Shown: in pieces, positions 33,701 to 44,159 of the stretch | How positions within the stretch are numbered: the first letter of the stretch is position 1 | How the letters are laid out: the number at the start of each line of letters is the position of its first letter | Assembly: GCA_037176705.1 (NCBI GenBank) | Contig: CM073889.1 | Location: 54,987,596 to 55,051,595 of the forward strand | Length of the DNA stretch: 64,000 bases | Direction of reading: 5' to 3' | Source of the DNA: Molossus alvarezi | Taxonomy: Eukaryota; Chordata; Mammalia; Chiroptera; Molossidae | Position numbers and translations under genes: made by a program | Notes under the pieces: generated by a model | The model's database searches: none | Told to the model about the DNA's origin: nothing | What the model saw: only the letters and a program-made list of their open reading frames with translations

Positions 33701-33865
33701 CAACCTATGTGAGTCTTTGTTGTGAGGTCGGTCTCTTGTAAACAACATATATGTGAGTCATGCTTTCTTCTTCAGTCAGCTACTCTGTGTCTTTTTATCA
33801 GAGCATTCAAACCATTCACATTTAGGTGATAATTGATATGTACTTATTTATTGCCAGTTTTGTTT
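29745..33865 (-). pseudogene. L1 ORF2, broken
   Basis: The C-terminal cysteine motif lies at 30079-30309 ([18 protein letters not shown]). The reverse-transcriptase core is in a 167-codon open piece at 31760-32263 with [16 protein letters not shown] and [14 protein letters not shown]. The catalytic [12 protein letters not shown] follows at 31720-31775 in another frame. The endonuclease end is at about 33100-33865. A SINE (30770-31045) and many frameshifts disrupt it. Confidence 0.92.
30770..31045 (-). mobile_element. VES SINE, long form
   Basis: Reverse copy in L1 ORF2, with (ATTT)n tail at left and head gagccaaactggccaggg at right. Target duplication cccaacactatttatt (30754-30769) and cccaacaccatttatt (31046-31061), one mismatch. 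Confidence 0.94.
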
Positions 33866-33999
33866 ATTGTGGTTCTATTTTTCTTCCCATTTCTTCTACT
33901 AATTACAGCAGTCCTTTTAGCATATCTTGCAGTGCTGGTTTACTGTTAATATATTTCCTTAGCCTTCTTTTGTTTGGAAAGCTCTTTATTTGACCTTAC

Positions 34000-34813
34000 A
34001 TTTTGAATCATAGCCTTGCTGGATATAGTAGTCTTGGATTCAGATCCTTGGTTTTCATGACTTTGATGACTTCATGCCACTCTCTTCTGGCCTGTAGTGT
34101 TCTGTTGAGAAGTCAGCTGAGAGCCTTATGGGGTTTCCTTTGTAGGTTACCTGTTGCTTATTTCTTGCTGCTGTTAGGATTCTTTGTCTTTAATTTTTGG
34201 CATTTTAATTACTATGTGTGTTGGTATGGGCCTGTTTCAGTTCTTCTTACTTGGGGTTCTCTGTACTTCTTGAACTTGAATGCCTCCTTCATTCACCAAT
34301 TTAGGAAAGTTTTCTGTCATTATTTCTTCAACTATATTCTCTAACCCTTGCCCATTTTCTTCCTCTTCAGGGCCTCCTATGATGCAAATATTATTACATT
34401 TCCTGTTGTCCCACAGTTCTCTTAAGCTATCTTCCTGTTTTTTAATCATTTTTTCCTTTTGGTTTTCTGATTGATTGATTTTTTTCTACCCTATCTTCTA
34501 ATTCACTGATCCAGTCCTCAGCTTCCTCTACTCTGCTGGTTAGTCCTTCCAATGTGTTCTTAATTTCTGCTATGTCATTTTTCATTTCCACTTGGTTGTT
34601 TTTCAATGTTTCTATATCTTTACTCATGGTGCTGATGTCCTTACTCATGCTGTTGAGCTTCCTCAAGATCATGGCTCTGAACTCTACCTCTGATAATATG
34701 CTTACCTGCATTTCATTGATCTCATCTTTGATAGAGTTCTCTTGTTCTTTCATTTGGGATTTGTTTCTTTGTTTCACCATTTTGGCTATCTCAGTGGGTT
34801 TTGGAGCCTGCAC
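34000..34813 (-). pseudogene. L1 ORF1, broken
   Basis: Start region at 34442-34813 (PTEIAKMVKQRNKSQMKEQE, then coiled coil LEGLTSRVEEAEDWISELED). A frameshift follows and the core continues at 34237-34449 (EDSLRELWDNRKCNNICIIG). The C-terminal domain is in further pieces to about 34000. Confidence 0.9.
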
Positions 34814-35491
34814 AATTTTCCCTGTGGGTGTTGGTGTTTTGCTCTTTGTGGCTCCCTCTGCTGGGTTCGGATGAGCCTGGGTGGGCCCACGTTAAACACC
34901 ACTGTCAAGTCGTCCTTTCCTGGGTAGATTTGCAAGCCCAGGAAAGGTTCAGTTATCCTCTAACTTTTTCCTGGTGGCTAGTAGCCTCAGTTACTCAGTG
35001 CCTTGGAATGTAGCCCTGGTGTTCTGCCTAAGAGGATTTCCAGAGGGTGGGATAGATGCTGGTTGTTAATGAGTCTTAATTTTTCTATTTCTTTGCCTCA
35101 CCTGGGAAAGGCTGAATCTCCAAGTGTGTGTGTGTGTTGGGGGGGGGGTGCGGCTTTTCCCCACAGCTCTGGAAGGAGCACAGTGGCCACCTTCCTTTGT
35201 GGCCACAACTCAGCAAAAACTCTGAGTGCCCTTTATATCCTGGGTGTCCCCACAGAGTTCCAGCCCTGTCTGCCCTCCCTCTGCCGTAGCCTCCAGGTGA
35301 GTGGCTGTGGCTATTTTAGTGCTCTGTCCTGGCTCTCTGGGTCTTTATTCGCCATGGACGCTACTCACAGCTAAGACTGCTGCTGTCCTTGGGCTCCCAG
35401 CCCTTCACCCTCTCATGCCTCTACAGATCCTATCAGTGTCCCTGGTTATATGGTCCTGTCCTTCTGCTTTTCTGTTGCTTTTTTACGAGGA

Positions 35492-35742
35492 TTTTTTTTT
35501 TTTATCCTCACCCGAGGACATTTTTTTCATTTTTGTTCAGATAGAGTAGGAGGGAGGGAGAGAAAGAGGGCGAGAGAGAAACATCAACATGAAAGGTACA
35601 CATCGAGTGGCTGCCACCCACACAACCCCAACTGGGACCGGGGAGAAATTGCAACCGAGGCACATGCCCTTAGCGGGAACCAAACCCGGGTCTCTCTGGA
35701 CTGCAGGCCGACTCTCTAACCGCTGAGCCAAACCGGCCAGGG
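35492..35742 (-). mobile_element. VES SINE, long form
   Basis: Reverse copy in the L1 5'UTR, ttatcctcacccgaggacat at left, head gagccaaaccggccaggg at right. Short target repeat aggattt at both sides. Confidence 0.92.
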
Positions 35743-35844
35743 AAGGATTTGTTTTTATTTTAGTTTTAATTTTTCTTTAGTCTTAGTCCTGGGAGATTAT
35801 CTGTGTAGCTTCTATTCACTCTGCCTGCTTTTTCACATCCTCTA

Positions 35845-36640
35845 AGCCTATCTTGTGCACAGCTGGGTCACACAGGCCTTTCTGGTGCCCCTGCACCCTG
35901 CAGGTCCCGCAGGTAACTGGATTGCACAGTCCCTCTGGGGACCAGGCTCTATGTCTATGGCATGGGCTGCTGGGTCTCACAGGCCTGTCTGCTGCTTCAG
36001 CATCCCACAGGTCCCGCATTTATCTGGATGGTACAGTCCCTGCTTGGTCATGCACGCCTCTCTGGTGCTTCAGCACTCCACAGGCCCCATGGATAACTAG
36101 ATTGTGCAGTCCCTGCTGGGTCACAGAGTCTTCTCTGCTGCTTCAGCACCACACGGGGCCCATGGGTAACTAGATCACGCAGTCCCTGCTAGGTGGCACA
36201 GGCCTCTTAGTGCTTCAGCACTCTGCAGGTTCCGTGGGAAACTGGATGGCATAGTCCCTGCTGGTTTGCGCATGTCTCTCTGGTGCTTCAGCACCCCACA
36301 GGCCCTGTAGATAACTAGATCGTGCAGTCCCTGCTGGGTGGCACAGGCCTCTTGGTGGCACACCCCATAGGCCCTGTGGGTAACTAGATCACACAGTCCC
36401 TGCTGGGTGCACAGGCCTCTTGGTGCTACAGCACCCCACAGGACGCTCGGGTAACTGGATTGCACAGTCCCTGCTGGGTTTCACAGGCCTCTCTGGTGCT
36501 TCAACACCCCACAGGTCTTGCTGGTAACTGGATCGCACAGTCCCTGCTGGGTGGCACAGGCCTCTCTGGTGCCCCTGCAGTTCCTGTGGGCAGGTAGCTG
36601 GATTGCACCAGTCTCTCTAGGGCTCAGGCTTCCCACTGCA
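35845..36640 (-). repeat. About ten tandem ~72-bp units in the L1 5'UTR
   Basis: Each unit (plus-strand view) has cacaggcctctctggtgctt, cagcaccccacagg, taactggat, and cacagtccctgctgggt. The cagtccctg landmark recurs at about 35927, 36033, 36106, 36180, 36253, 36325, 36395, 36464, 36538 and 36608, that is every 69-74 bp except the first interval (about 106). The units differ by about 10-20 percent by eye. Confidence 0.92.
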
Positions 36641-37412
36641 CTTGTGAGTTACTGGACTGCACAGGCCTCTGTGGTGCCCCAGGTCTCTCTGCTGGTGGCT
36701 GGGGAGTGCTGCTGCCCCATTGGGCTCAACTCCTGCTCAGCTTTTGCTGTAGATTTTGGGGATAGGTCTCATCTCCTGGTCTGTGCTTCTGTTGCCTGGG
36801 GATGGATGTCTGCTCCCCAGCCTCTGTTGCTGGGGGTATATCTGGACTGTGATTGGGCTGCTACTATGGGGGATGGTGCTGGGCTCTGGGCTGTCCGCGG
36901 CTTCCGCAATTGGCACCTTGGGAGTTCCACTACTGTGCACAGGTCTGTGTTGACACAGAGTGTCCACTGGTCCGATGGTGCCAGGTGTGCTGGTGGGCTC
37001 AGGTTGCTGGGCCCTAGCCGCTCCCACTGCCTCCTCCCAGGGAAGACTCGGGATCTTCCAAAATGGTGGGACCTCTCCTCGGGGCAGGAAGAAGTGCCCT
37101 GGAGGGTCGCTTACCAAAGTAGCCGGCTGCTTCCATCCACAGCACAGGAACTTTCTGCTCCCGTCTCTGCACGGCAGGGGTTTGGTCGTCCACTTTCGTG
37201 TCCATTCATACTCTCTCACACACTTCCGCACACTCTCACACACTCACCCTCCCTCCAGTCCTGCCCGCTGCCATCTTGTATCCTCATTTTTTAAAGTTCT
37301 TTTTTCCTTTTGCTGTTCTGATTGGGTGTTACTTACTTCCTTATGTTCCAAATCGATGGTTTGCTTCTTGGCCTCACCTACTCTTCTTTTGATTCCCTGT
37401 AAATTATTCTTT

Positions 37413-37627
37413 AATAAATTTTTTTTTCTTTATTGATTTTTGAGAGAGAGGAAGACAGAGGCAGAGAGAGATACAAACATTGATGAGAGAGAACATTGAC
37501 TACCTCCTGCAGGACCACCACTAGGGATTTGGCCTACAACCTGGGCATGTGCCCTGACTGGGAATTGAACCAGTGACCTCTTGGTTCACAGGTCGACACT
37601 CAACCACTGAGCCACACCAGCCAGGTG
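37413..37627 (-). mobile_element. VES SINE, short-body form
   Basis: Reverse copy inside the HAL1. Exact duplication ctgtaaattatt at 37397-37408 and 37628-37639. Confidence 0.93.
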
Positions 37628-38036
37628 CTGTAAATTATTTTTTATTTCAGTTAGTGCATCCTTCATTTCTGATTGGTCCTTTTTTATGTTGTTGATGTTT
37701 TAACTAAGTTCCTTGGAGTTCTCCTTAAGTTCCTTGAACATCCTTATAACCAGTGTTTTGAACTCTGCTCATTTCCATTTTGTTTAGTTCTTTTTCTGAA
37801 GTTTTATTCTGTTCTTTCATTTGAGATATATTTCTTTGTCTTCTCATTTTGGCTGCTTCCCTGTGTTTGTTTCTATGCATTAGATAGAGTGTCTATGTCT
37901 TCTAGGCTTCCTAGGATGGCTATTATAGTAGGTGTCCTGTAGGGTCTAGTGGCACAGCCTCCCTGATCACCCTAGCCAGGCCCTCAAGGTACACCCCTCA
38001 TGTAGACTGTACATCCTTCTGTTGTAATTGAGTCTT

Positions 38037-38124
38037 TTTTTGGTACATGCCCCTAGTGGGAACCGAACCTGGAACTCTCTGGTTCGCAGGCCAATGTTCC
38101 AACCACTGAGTCAAACAGCCAGGG
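38037..38124 (-). mobile_element. Head-only VES SINE
   Basis: Reverse copy: A tail then ggtacatgcccct and the head. Exact 15-bp duplication ttgtaattgagtctt at 38022-38036 and 38125-38139 shows that it inserted in this short form. Confidence 0.9.
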
Positions 38125-39349
38125 TTGTAATTGAGTCTTGATTGCTGTTGGCACATCAATGGAAGGGATTTACTCAGGCTGATCAGCTGCAAGGACTGGC
38201 TGTGCCCACTGACGACCGACCTCTAACTACCTTGGAGCATGAGCTGTGCAGGGGCCCACCACACAGAACAAGACTTACCTCAACAGGGCTCTGGTACCCA
38301 CTGAGTCTACTCCTTGAGTGCGTCACTAGTGGAGGTGGTTGGGTGGTGGTGCTTTGATGTGGTCTGAAGCTGTCCACTGGGTGTGCTGGCTCTGGGGCAG
38401 GGTCAGCCATTGCCTGTGTTCTACCTGTGGCCACCAGGCATAAGCTACAAATGATCTGCAGATGGCTGCTTCATGTGCTGGGCTTGGAGGTGCCCAGGAA
38501 AAGCCAAGTTGTCAACCAAGGATGGCTGCTTCTAGTGCCAGGTTTGGGGCCAATTAGCTGAGGCCAGGTGTTGTTTGTTTGAGAGAATTTAGGAAAATAT
38601 GAACCAGGATCCAAGAAAATATGAACCAGCTCAATCCTATGGTAAAGCCACTGGACACAGCTTGGGTGGGCCAGAAAGTTGGGTGGGGCAGGACCTCAGG
38701 GAATCACCAGGGCAGGGCAAACAGTGTGAGCCAGGTTGCTGGAGTTCCAGTACATTTGCCTGCCCCGTGGGGGAAGGGCTCATCAAAGGAACAGTGGACT
38801 CCACAGCATGTCAGTTTAGGAGATAGCTGTCCCTCTAACTCTCACTCTGATGCCAAACAACTCAGTTCTTCCCCATAGGTCTGTGGCGCCTTTCCAAATG
38901 CCTCCCCCACAATGGAGCCTAAAGGGTGTGAGTCCTAGTAAGACCATGAATGGGCCCTTTAAGAAGAACTGCCTGCGTCTCCAGAAGCCTCAGCTTCCCT
39001 CAGTGTCAATTTTCACTGGTTTTTACAGCTAGAAGTTATGGGGGACTTCTCTTCCTGGCACTGGAACCCTGAACTGGGGGGCCTTGTATGGGACAGGGTC
39101 CCCTCACTCCTCAGGGATGACCTTCAGAGCCGAGGTGTCCCTCCTGATTTTTATCCTCCACACATGGGAATGGGACCAGCCCCTCCTACCAGTCTCAATG
39201 TGGCTTCTTTAATTTCGTTGTTGTAGGACTTCTATTCAGCTTGATTTCACGTGGTTCTGAATGATGGTTGTTCAGTAGTTTAGTTGTAATTTTAATGTGG
39301 TTGTGGGAGGAGGCAAGGGTCCCGTTTACCTATGCTTGATCCAAAATTC

Positions 39350-39547
39350 ACCTTTTTTTAAAAAATATGTTTTTATTGACTTCAGAGAGAGGAAGAGTGA
39401 GGGAGAGAGATAGAAACATCAGTGATGAGGGAAACATTAATTGGCTGCCTCCTGCATGCCCCCTACTGGGGATTGAGCCTGAAACCAGGGCATGTGTCCT
39501 GACCAGGAATTGAATCAGGGACCACTCCTGAGCCACACAGGCTAGGC
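39350..39547 (-). mobile_element. VES SINE, short-body form
   Basis: Reverse copy at the outer end of the HAL1, tatgtttttattgacttcag at left, head gagccacacaggctaggc at right. Confidence 0.85.
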
Positions 39548-39611
39548 TTTTTTGTTTCTTTATATTGCTAACTTGTTTGATTACTGTTCTTATAATGATT
39601 TCATAGGGTGG

Positions 39612-39700
39612 GGATTTCTGTCTGCTTCATTTATTGCTATATTCCTGATTCCTAGGACAGTGCTAGGACATAGTAGGTGCTCAATGTGTACCATCTACAG
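39612..39700 (+). mobile_element. L2 3'-end relic
   Basis: Contains cttcatttattgctatattcctgattcctaggacagtgctagg and acatagtaggtgctcaatgtg, the common L2 3' terminal sequence. Confidence 0.7.
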
Positions 39701-39833
39701 AGTATTCAGGGGAATGGAAATTGGAAATAGTCTCAAAAGCAAAGAATTATGATAATTATGAAATACTAGGTTTGAAGATAAAGAAGCAACTACATAACAC
39801 AAGATAAGGCAGAGCATAAAAATAGAAAAAGAG

Positions 39834-40050
39834 TTTGGCCGGTGTGGCTCAGTGGTTGAGCATCAACCCATGCACCAAGAGGTTGCTGGTTTGAGTCCCG
39901 GTCAGGACACATGCCCAGGTTGTGGGCCCATTGCCCAGTAGGGGGCATGCAGGAGGAGACCAATTGATATTCTCTCTCATTGATGTTTCTGTCTCTCTCC
40001 CTCTCCCTTCCTCTCTCTCTAAAATTAATGAAGGAAAAAAAATAATAAAC
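39834..40050 (+). mobile_element. VES SINE, short-body form
   Basis: Head ggccggtgtggctcagtggttgagc, body, ctctaaaattaatgaagg tail. Confidence 0.88.
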
Positions 40051-40447
40051 AAAATAAAATAAAAAGAGAAAAATAGAGACTTGTGAACTCCCAGTCTTCT
40101 AAGAAGTGAAACATACTGAGAACTTATTCAGATGCAAATGTAGGCTATTTCTTCCGGAAAAGAAAGGACTCAGAAAAAACTCATGAGCGAAGAGTGTAGA
40201 CTCAACAGTTGCAGAGAATCATTCACAGGGAGCAGAATTAGACCTTAATCAAAGAACTGACAATATGGGCCTAACTGGATTTCAGAATTGCTATGACCCA
40301 GTAGTAGCTATGTCGCTTGTTTTGAACAAACATGTCTGTGTTGGTTATCTTGTTTGTCATCTCTGTTGGGACTGTGGAGAGCACATAACATGTCTGTAGT
40401 TCACAGGTCTTTAGAGTAAGAGGAACAGTACTCAAGAAGCTGTTTTT
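40051..40447. other. No gene recognised
   Basis: Unique-looking sequence with no supportable frame or repeat. Confidence 0.4.
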
Positions 40448-40465
40448 AAGAAATTATAGCTGAAG

Positions 40466-40680
40466 CCCTGGCCAGTTTGGCTCCGTGGTTAGAGTGTCAA
40501 CCTGCGGATCAAAGAGTCATAGGTTCGATTCCGGTCAAGGGCATGTACCTCAGTTGTGGTTCATCCACAGCCCTGGTGGTGGTGCAGAAGTCAACCAGTC
40601 AATATGTCTCTCATATCAATGTATCTCACTCTCTCCCCCTCCCTCCTCTATCTAAAATATATATATAAAAAAAGAAAAGA
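40466..40680 (+). mobile_element. VES SINE, long form, first of a pair
   Basis: Begins ccctggccagtttggctccgtgg; its end has lost the tail box. Preceded by aagaaattatagctgaag (40448-40465). Confidence 0.88.
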
Positions 40681-40699
40681 AAAGAAATTATAGCTGAAG

Positions 40700-40948
40700 C
40701 CCTGGCCAGTTTGGCTCAGCAGTTAGAGTGTCAGCCTGTGGACCAATAAGTCACAGGTTTGATTCTGGCCAAGACACGTACCTTGGTTGCAGTTTGTCCC
40801 CGGCCCTGGTAGAGAGTCATGCAGGAGGCATCCAGTTGATGTGTCTCTTTCACATTGGTGTTTCTCTCTCTTTCTCTCTCCCTCCTTCCCACTCTATCTG
40901 AAGATAAATGAAAAAATATCCTCAGTTGAGGATTAAAAAAAGAAGAAG
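40700..40948 (+). mobile_element. VES SINE, long form, second of a pair
   Basis: Complete with tail tatcctcagttgaggatt. It lies between the second (about 40682-40699) and third (about 40949-40966) copies of agaaattatagctgaag. Confidence 0.9.
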
Positions 40949-40997
40949 AAGAAATTATAGCTGAAGATCCTCATCACAACTAGACCTGATTTATTTA

Positions 40998-41064
40998 TTT
41001 ATTTTTTTTAATCCTCACCCAAGGATATTCTTCCATTTATTTTCAGGTAGAGTGGGGGAGAGAA

Positions 41065-41111
<47 letters not shown>

Positions 41112-41641
41112 TGGGAGAGAGACACATCGACTGGTTGCCTTCTACTCGACTCTGACCAGGGTGGGGGACCAAACCACAACTGAAGTATGTGACTTTGACT
41201 GGAATCGAACCTACGATTCTTTGGTCCTTGGGTCAGCGCCCTAATTTGTTGGGGTCAAGAGAGGGCCCTTTAAGAATAAGTTGGCTGTATGTGCAGAACT
41301 TGTTTGCCTGCTTGCAGTTTATTGCCTGAAGGTCCTTGAAGTATCGCCTTGAGGAGCATTCCTGAGATAAGGCCCCTGGTTGGTGTTGAAGCAGTAAAAG
41401 CTTTTGATAATTGAGAATTGTTTTTCTCTTCTCATGCACCCTTTTCCTCCTCCCCTGCCTGACTTTTCCCACAAGTATATAATCTGTTGCCTATCTGCAA
41501 TAAAGTTGAGACTTGATCAGACTCCTGTCTTGTCTCCATTTCTCGTGTCTCTTGTCCCACCTCATCCTCACTCCCCCTCTAGAGTCCTCGTTGATCGACC
41601 TGCGGGCCGGGTCACTAATTGCTGAGCCAAACTGGCCAGGG
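40998..41641 (-). mobile_element. VES SINE split by a solo LTR
   Basis: Reverse long-form SINE: ttaatcctcacccaaggat at left to gcgccctaatt at 41246, then resuming gctgagccaaactggccaggg at 41621-41641. The intervening piece is a solo LTR with duplicated ctaatt. The SINE's own flanks share ttgatttat. It carries a (GA)n run near 41060-41110. Confidence 0.92.
41247..41614 (+). mobile_element. Solo LTR, class II (betaretrovirus-like) ERV
   Basis: A 368-bp element starting TGTTGGGGTC and ending GGGTCA, flanked by a perfect 6-bp duplication ctaatt (41241-41246, 41615-41620). It has a TATA-like tatataat (41476-41483) and AATAAA (41499-41504). TG...CA ends and 6-bp duplication fit class II ERVs; class I usually gives 4-5 bp. 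The internal provirus was lost by LTR recombination. It is younger than the SINE that it interrupts. No coding potential. Confidence 0.88.
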
Positions 41642-41774
41642 TTGGCCTTGATTTATATGACAACATTCATTATGAACCAATGATGTACTGGGATGAGACT
41701 TTTGGGGTCTTTGGGAGCAGGTGCATATATTTAGGCACATGAGAGAAATATAAATAATTTGTGTCCAGAAGGTA

Positions 41775-42440
41775 GACTATGGTAGATTAAAGATGGCAGT
41801 AAATTCTTTGCTCCTTCTTTGAGATGTGAAATATACTTCCCTTCCTTTTGAAGTTGGGTTGGCCTTACTAACTTGTTTGACCAATGGAATGTAGCAGAAG
41901 AGATAACCTGTAATTTCCACTGCTAAATTGTAAGAAACCTTACACTTTTGCCCAGAACTCTTGAAATGTCCAGGCAGTAGAAGCCCCTCCTCCGCAACCA
42001 CCCTCCATGCTGTGAGAAGTCCAAACCATGTCTAGGTATTCTTTTTTTAATTTAATTCATTGATTTTAGAGGGTATGGAAGGGAGAGAGAGAAGCATCAA
42101 ATTATTCTTCCATTTATTTATGTATTCATTGATTGAATCTTGGATGTGCCATGACCAGGGACTGAACTCACAATCTTGGTGTATTGGGACGACACTTTAA
42201 CCAACTGTGCTACCCGGCCAGGGCTAGGTATTCTTATCAACAGCCCCAGTTGAACCCCCAGTAGACAGCCAGCATGAATTGCCAGACATGTATATGAGCC
42301 ATTTGGGATGTCCAGCCATGTTAAACTTAAAATCACTGCAGATCTCAACTAAAAACTGCTTGCAATCATACAAGAGGCCCCAAATGAGAAATATCCAACT
42401 GAACTACATGTGGGTTGCTTTGTTACACAGCAATAGATAA
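41775..42440 (+). mobile_element. MaLR-type LTR (MLT1-like), split by a SINE
   Basis: Contains tgaccaatggaatgtagcagaag, cttgaaatgtcc, tgctgtgagaagtcc, then after the SINE cagccccagttgaacccccag, agccagcatgaattgcc and agacatgt. These are MLT1 features. Old. Confidence 0.7.
42044..42223 (-). mobile_element. Variant VES-related SINE
   Basis: Reverse copy with the variant body (aagcatcaaattattcttccatttatt) and head tgtgctacccggccaggg at right. Exact duplication ctaggtattctt at 42032-42043 and 42224-42235. Confidence 0.9.
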
Positions 42441-42706
42441 CCAAAATAGGGCCTATACAAAATGAAAAGGAAGGGAACAGATATATAAAAGACCTTTAGG
42501 TTTGGGAGATGGGGAGAGGATAGATCTCACAGGGTTTTAGTTAAAGGAATGATGCAATCATCGATGTTTTAAGAGTTCTCTAGTAACTAAACATCCTGTT
42601 GGAGGTGAGAAGGAGGGGAGCGTAAGCTGGTGTTGTATGTGAAGGTGAGTGGGAGGAAATGGCAAGAATTGTGACTTATTGATCTATGTATACACCTCAT
42701 TTAAGC
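42441..42706. other. No gene recognised
   Basis: No named repeat or frame seen. Confidence 0.4.
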
Positions 42707-42707
42707 C

Positions 42708-42922
42708 TTGCTGGTGTGGCTCAGTGGTTGAGCATTGACCCATGCACCAAGAGGTCACCAGCTTGATTCCTGGTCAGGGCACATGTCCGGGTTGTGGGCC
42801 AAATCCCCAGTGGGGGGCATGCAGGAGGTGGCCAGTCGATGTTCTCTCTCATCAATGTTTCTATCTCTCTCTCCTTCTTCCTTCCTCTCTCTCTAAAAAA
42901 ATCAATAAAGAAAAGAAAGAAA
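42708..42922 (+). mobile_element. VES SINE, short-body form
   Basis: Head ttgctggtgtggctcagtggttgagc, body, AATAAAG tail. Confidence 0.88.
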
Positions 42923-43185
42923 GCTTGTCACATCTGTGGAACATGGATGGGACCTGGTGCTATTGAGTGAGCTTGAGAGATCAGAGAGAGAGAGAGAGAA
43001 GATTGGAGCATAGAAGGAGGGGCAGGTTGAAGGAGGATAGGAGTTAGCATTTCAGTTCTGGAAATGCTGAGCCAGAGGACCTCAAAGGGACATTCAAGTG
43101 GGATGTAGAAGAGGCAGTTAGATTTACTGGGCTGAGGCAGAGATAGAGTAGTTAGGTATCTGGGTCCCCAAGAGTAGCCTGGGCT

Positions 43186-43231
<46 letters not shown>

Positions 43232-43310
43232 AGAGTAGTAATGGGTATGGATGTGAATAAGATAACCCATGGAAAAAGTGTAGAAGTGTTTCATCCTTTC
43301 AATAGATTAT
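42923..43310. repeat. Purine-rich sequence with (GA)n
   Basis: Holds a perfect (GA)n run at about 43191-43228 and a shorter one at 42983-43000. No gene. Confidence 0.6.
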
Positions 43311-43316
43311 TTACTG

Positions 43317-43556
43317 CCCTGGCCGGTTTGCTCAGTGGTTAGAGCGTTGACCTGCGGTCCAGAGAGGCCTTGGTTCCCACTAAGGGCATGTACCTCCGTT
43401 GCAGTTTGTCCCTGGCCCTGGTTGGGTCGTGCAGGTGGCGACCACTCGATGTGTCCCCTTCACGTCGATGTTTCTCTCTCTTTCTCTTCCTCTTTCTCCG
43501 TCCCACTCTATCTGAACAAAAAACAAAAAAATGTCCTTGGGTGAGGATAAAAAATA
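43317..43556 (+). mobile_element. VES SINE, long form
   Basis: Head ccctggccggtttgctcagtgg, with small losses in the B-box region (ggccttggttcccac), tail tgtccttgggtgaggat. Flanks share tatttact/taatttact. Confidence 0.9.
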
Positions 43557-43564
43557 TGTATATA

Positions 43565-43660
43565 ATTTACTAAGAACAAATTACATACTAGGCATTGTTA
43601 GGTGCTGATGATACATGATACAAGAAAAACAAAGTCCTTCCTACTTTGTGTGGTAAATAA
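43565..43660 (-). mobile_element. L2 relic
   Basis: Reverse L2 3'-end signature: attacatactaggcattgttaggtgctgatgatac followed by caaagtccttcc. Confidence 0.5.
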
Positions 43661-43696
43661 CACATAAGTAAAAACACACAGATACATATAAATGAG

Positions 43697-43912
43697 AATT
43701 TAATTCAGATTTCCATCAGGGCGGAACTGGTTAAATAGAGTATGGTATATCCAGTCAGTGGAATAATGTGTAACTATAAAAAAAAAAGAATGGAAATATT
43801 CTCCATATATTGATATAGAAATGTCTCCAATATACATTATTAGGTAATAAAGCAAGATACAGAAAAGTATATACCATATGTTTCTTCTTTGAAAAGAAAA
43901 TGAGGGTAGAAT
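43697..43912 (+). mobile_element. Old L1 3'UTR fragment
   Basis: Shows the common old-L1 3'UTR string: ccatcaggg..gaactggttaaat, atggtatatccagtcagtggaataatg, gaaatgtctccaatatac and aataaagcaag. Subfamily not assigned. Confidence 0.7.
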
Positions 43913-43924
43913 TAAGAATGTACT

Positions 43925-44148
43925 CTCATCAGTTAGAGTGTCTGCCCACGGTACAGAGAGACCTGGGTTCGGTTCCTGCTGAGGGCACATACCTCAGTTT
44001 GCAGTTTGTCCCCAGCCCTGGTTGGGGTTGTGCGGGTGGTAGCCAGTCAATGTGTCCCTTTCATGTCTATGTTTCTCTCTCTCTTCCTCCCACTCTATCC
44101 CAACAAAAATGAAAAAATGTCCTCGGGTGAGGATTAAAAAAAAAAAGA
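43925..44148 (+). mobile_element. VES SINE, long form, head truncated
   Basis: Starts within the A box (catcagttagagtgtctgcc); tail tgtcctcgggtgaggatt. Flanks share aagaat(g/a)tact, so the 5' truncation was probably there at insertion. Confidence 0.88.
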
Positions 44149-44159
44149 ATATACTTTAG

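Larger units (their letters stand above)
29449..37278 (-). mobile_element. L1 element, full length, monomer-type 5'UTR, 15-bp target duplication
   Basis: A 7.8-kb minus-strand L1 inserted in a HAL1. The target duplication tatcctcatttttta is exact at 29434-29448 and 37279-37293. From right to left: 5' end with GCTGCCATCTTG (37268-37279), 5'UTR with 72-bp tandem units, ORF1 (about 34000-34813), ORF2 (about 29745-33865), 3'UTR and tail. Two SINEs sit inside it. ORFs are broken, so it is dead. Its 3'UTR is nearly the same as that of the L1 at 14 kb but its 5'UTR is quite different. Confidence 0.96.
34814..37278 (-). promoter_or_regulatory. Long L1 5'UTR with tandem monomers
   Basis: About 2.2 kb of L1 5'UTR once the SINE at 35492-35742 is removed. 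It holds a tandem array at 35845-36640 and ends with cccgctgccatcttg, whose complement CAAGATGGCAGCGGG resembles the YY1-binding start of other mammalian L1 promoters. A purine-rich/GTGTGT tract with ten Gs lies at 35124-35149. Confidence 0.75.
37279..39340 (-). mobile_element. HAL1 element, 5' half; continuation of 27.96-28.89 kb
   Basis: Resumes ORF1 right after the L1 duplication (tcctcattttttaaagttcttttttcc) and continues through ORF1 start (reverse of MRRQRNISQMKEQNK-type start near 37850) into the HAL1 5'UTR (37900-39340). The outer end ggcaagggtcccgtttacctatgc lacks the final gccatcttgacc, so the 5' end is damaged. The minus strand reads GAGACTG/GTAGGAGGGG at about 39178-39202, the putative donor. 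Confidence 0.85.

Noticed and set aside
35845..36640. Satellite or centromeric array
   Set aside because: The 72-bp units are confined to the 5'UTR of one L1 whose ends are set by a target duplication.
36518..37294. 258-codon open frame on the plus strand
   Set aside because: It lies antisense in the GC-rich L1 5'UTR and has no recognisable domain; open because stop codons are rare in that composition.
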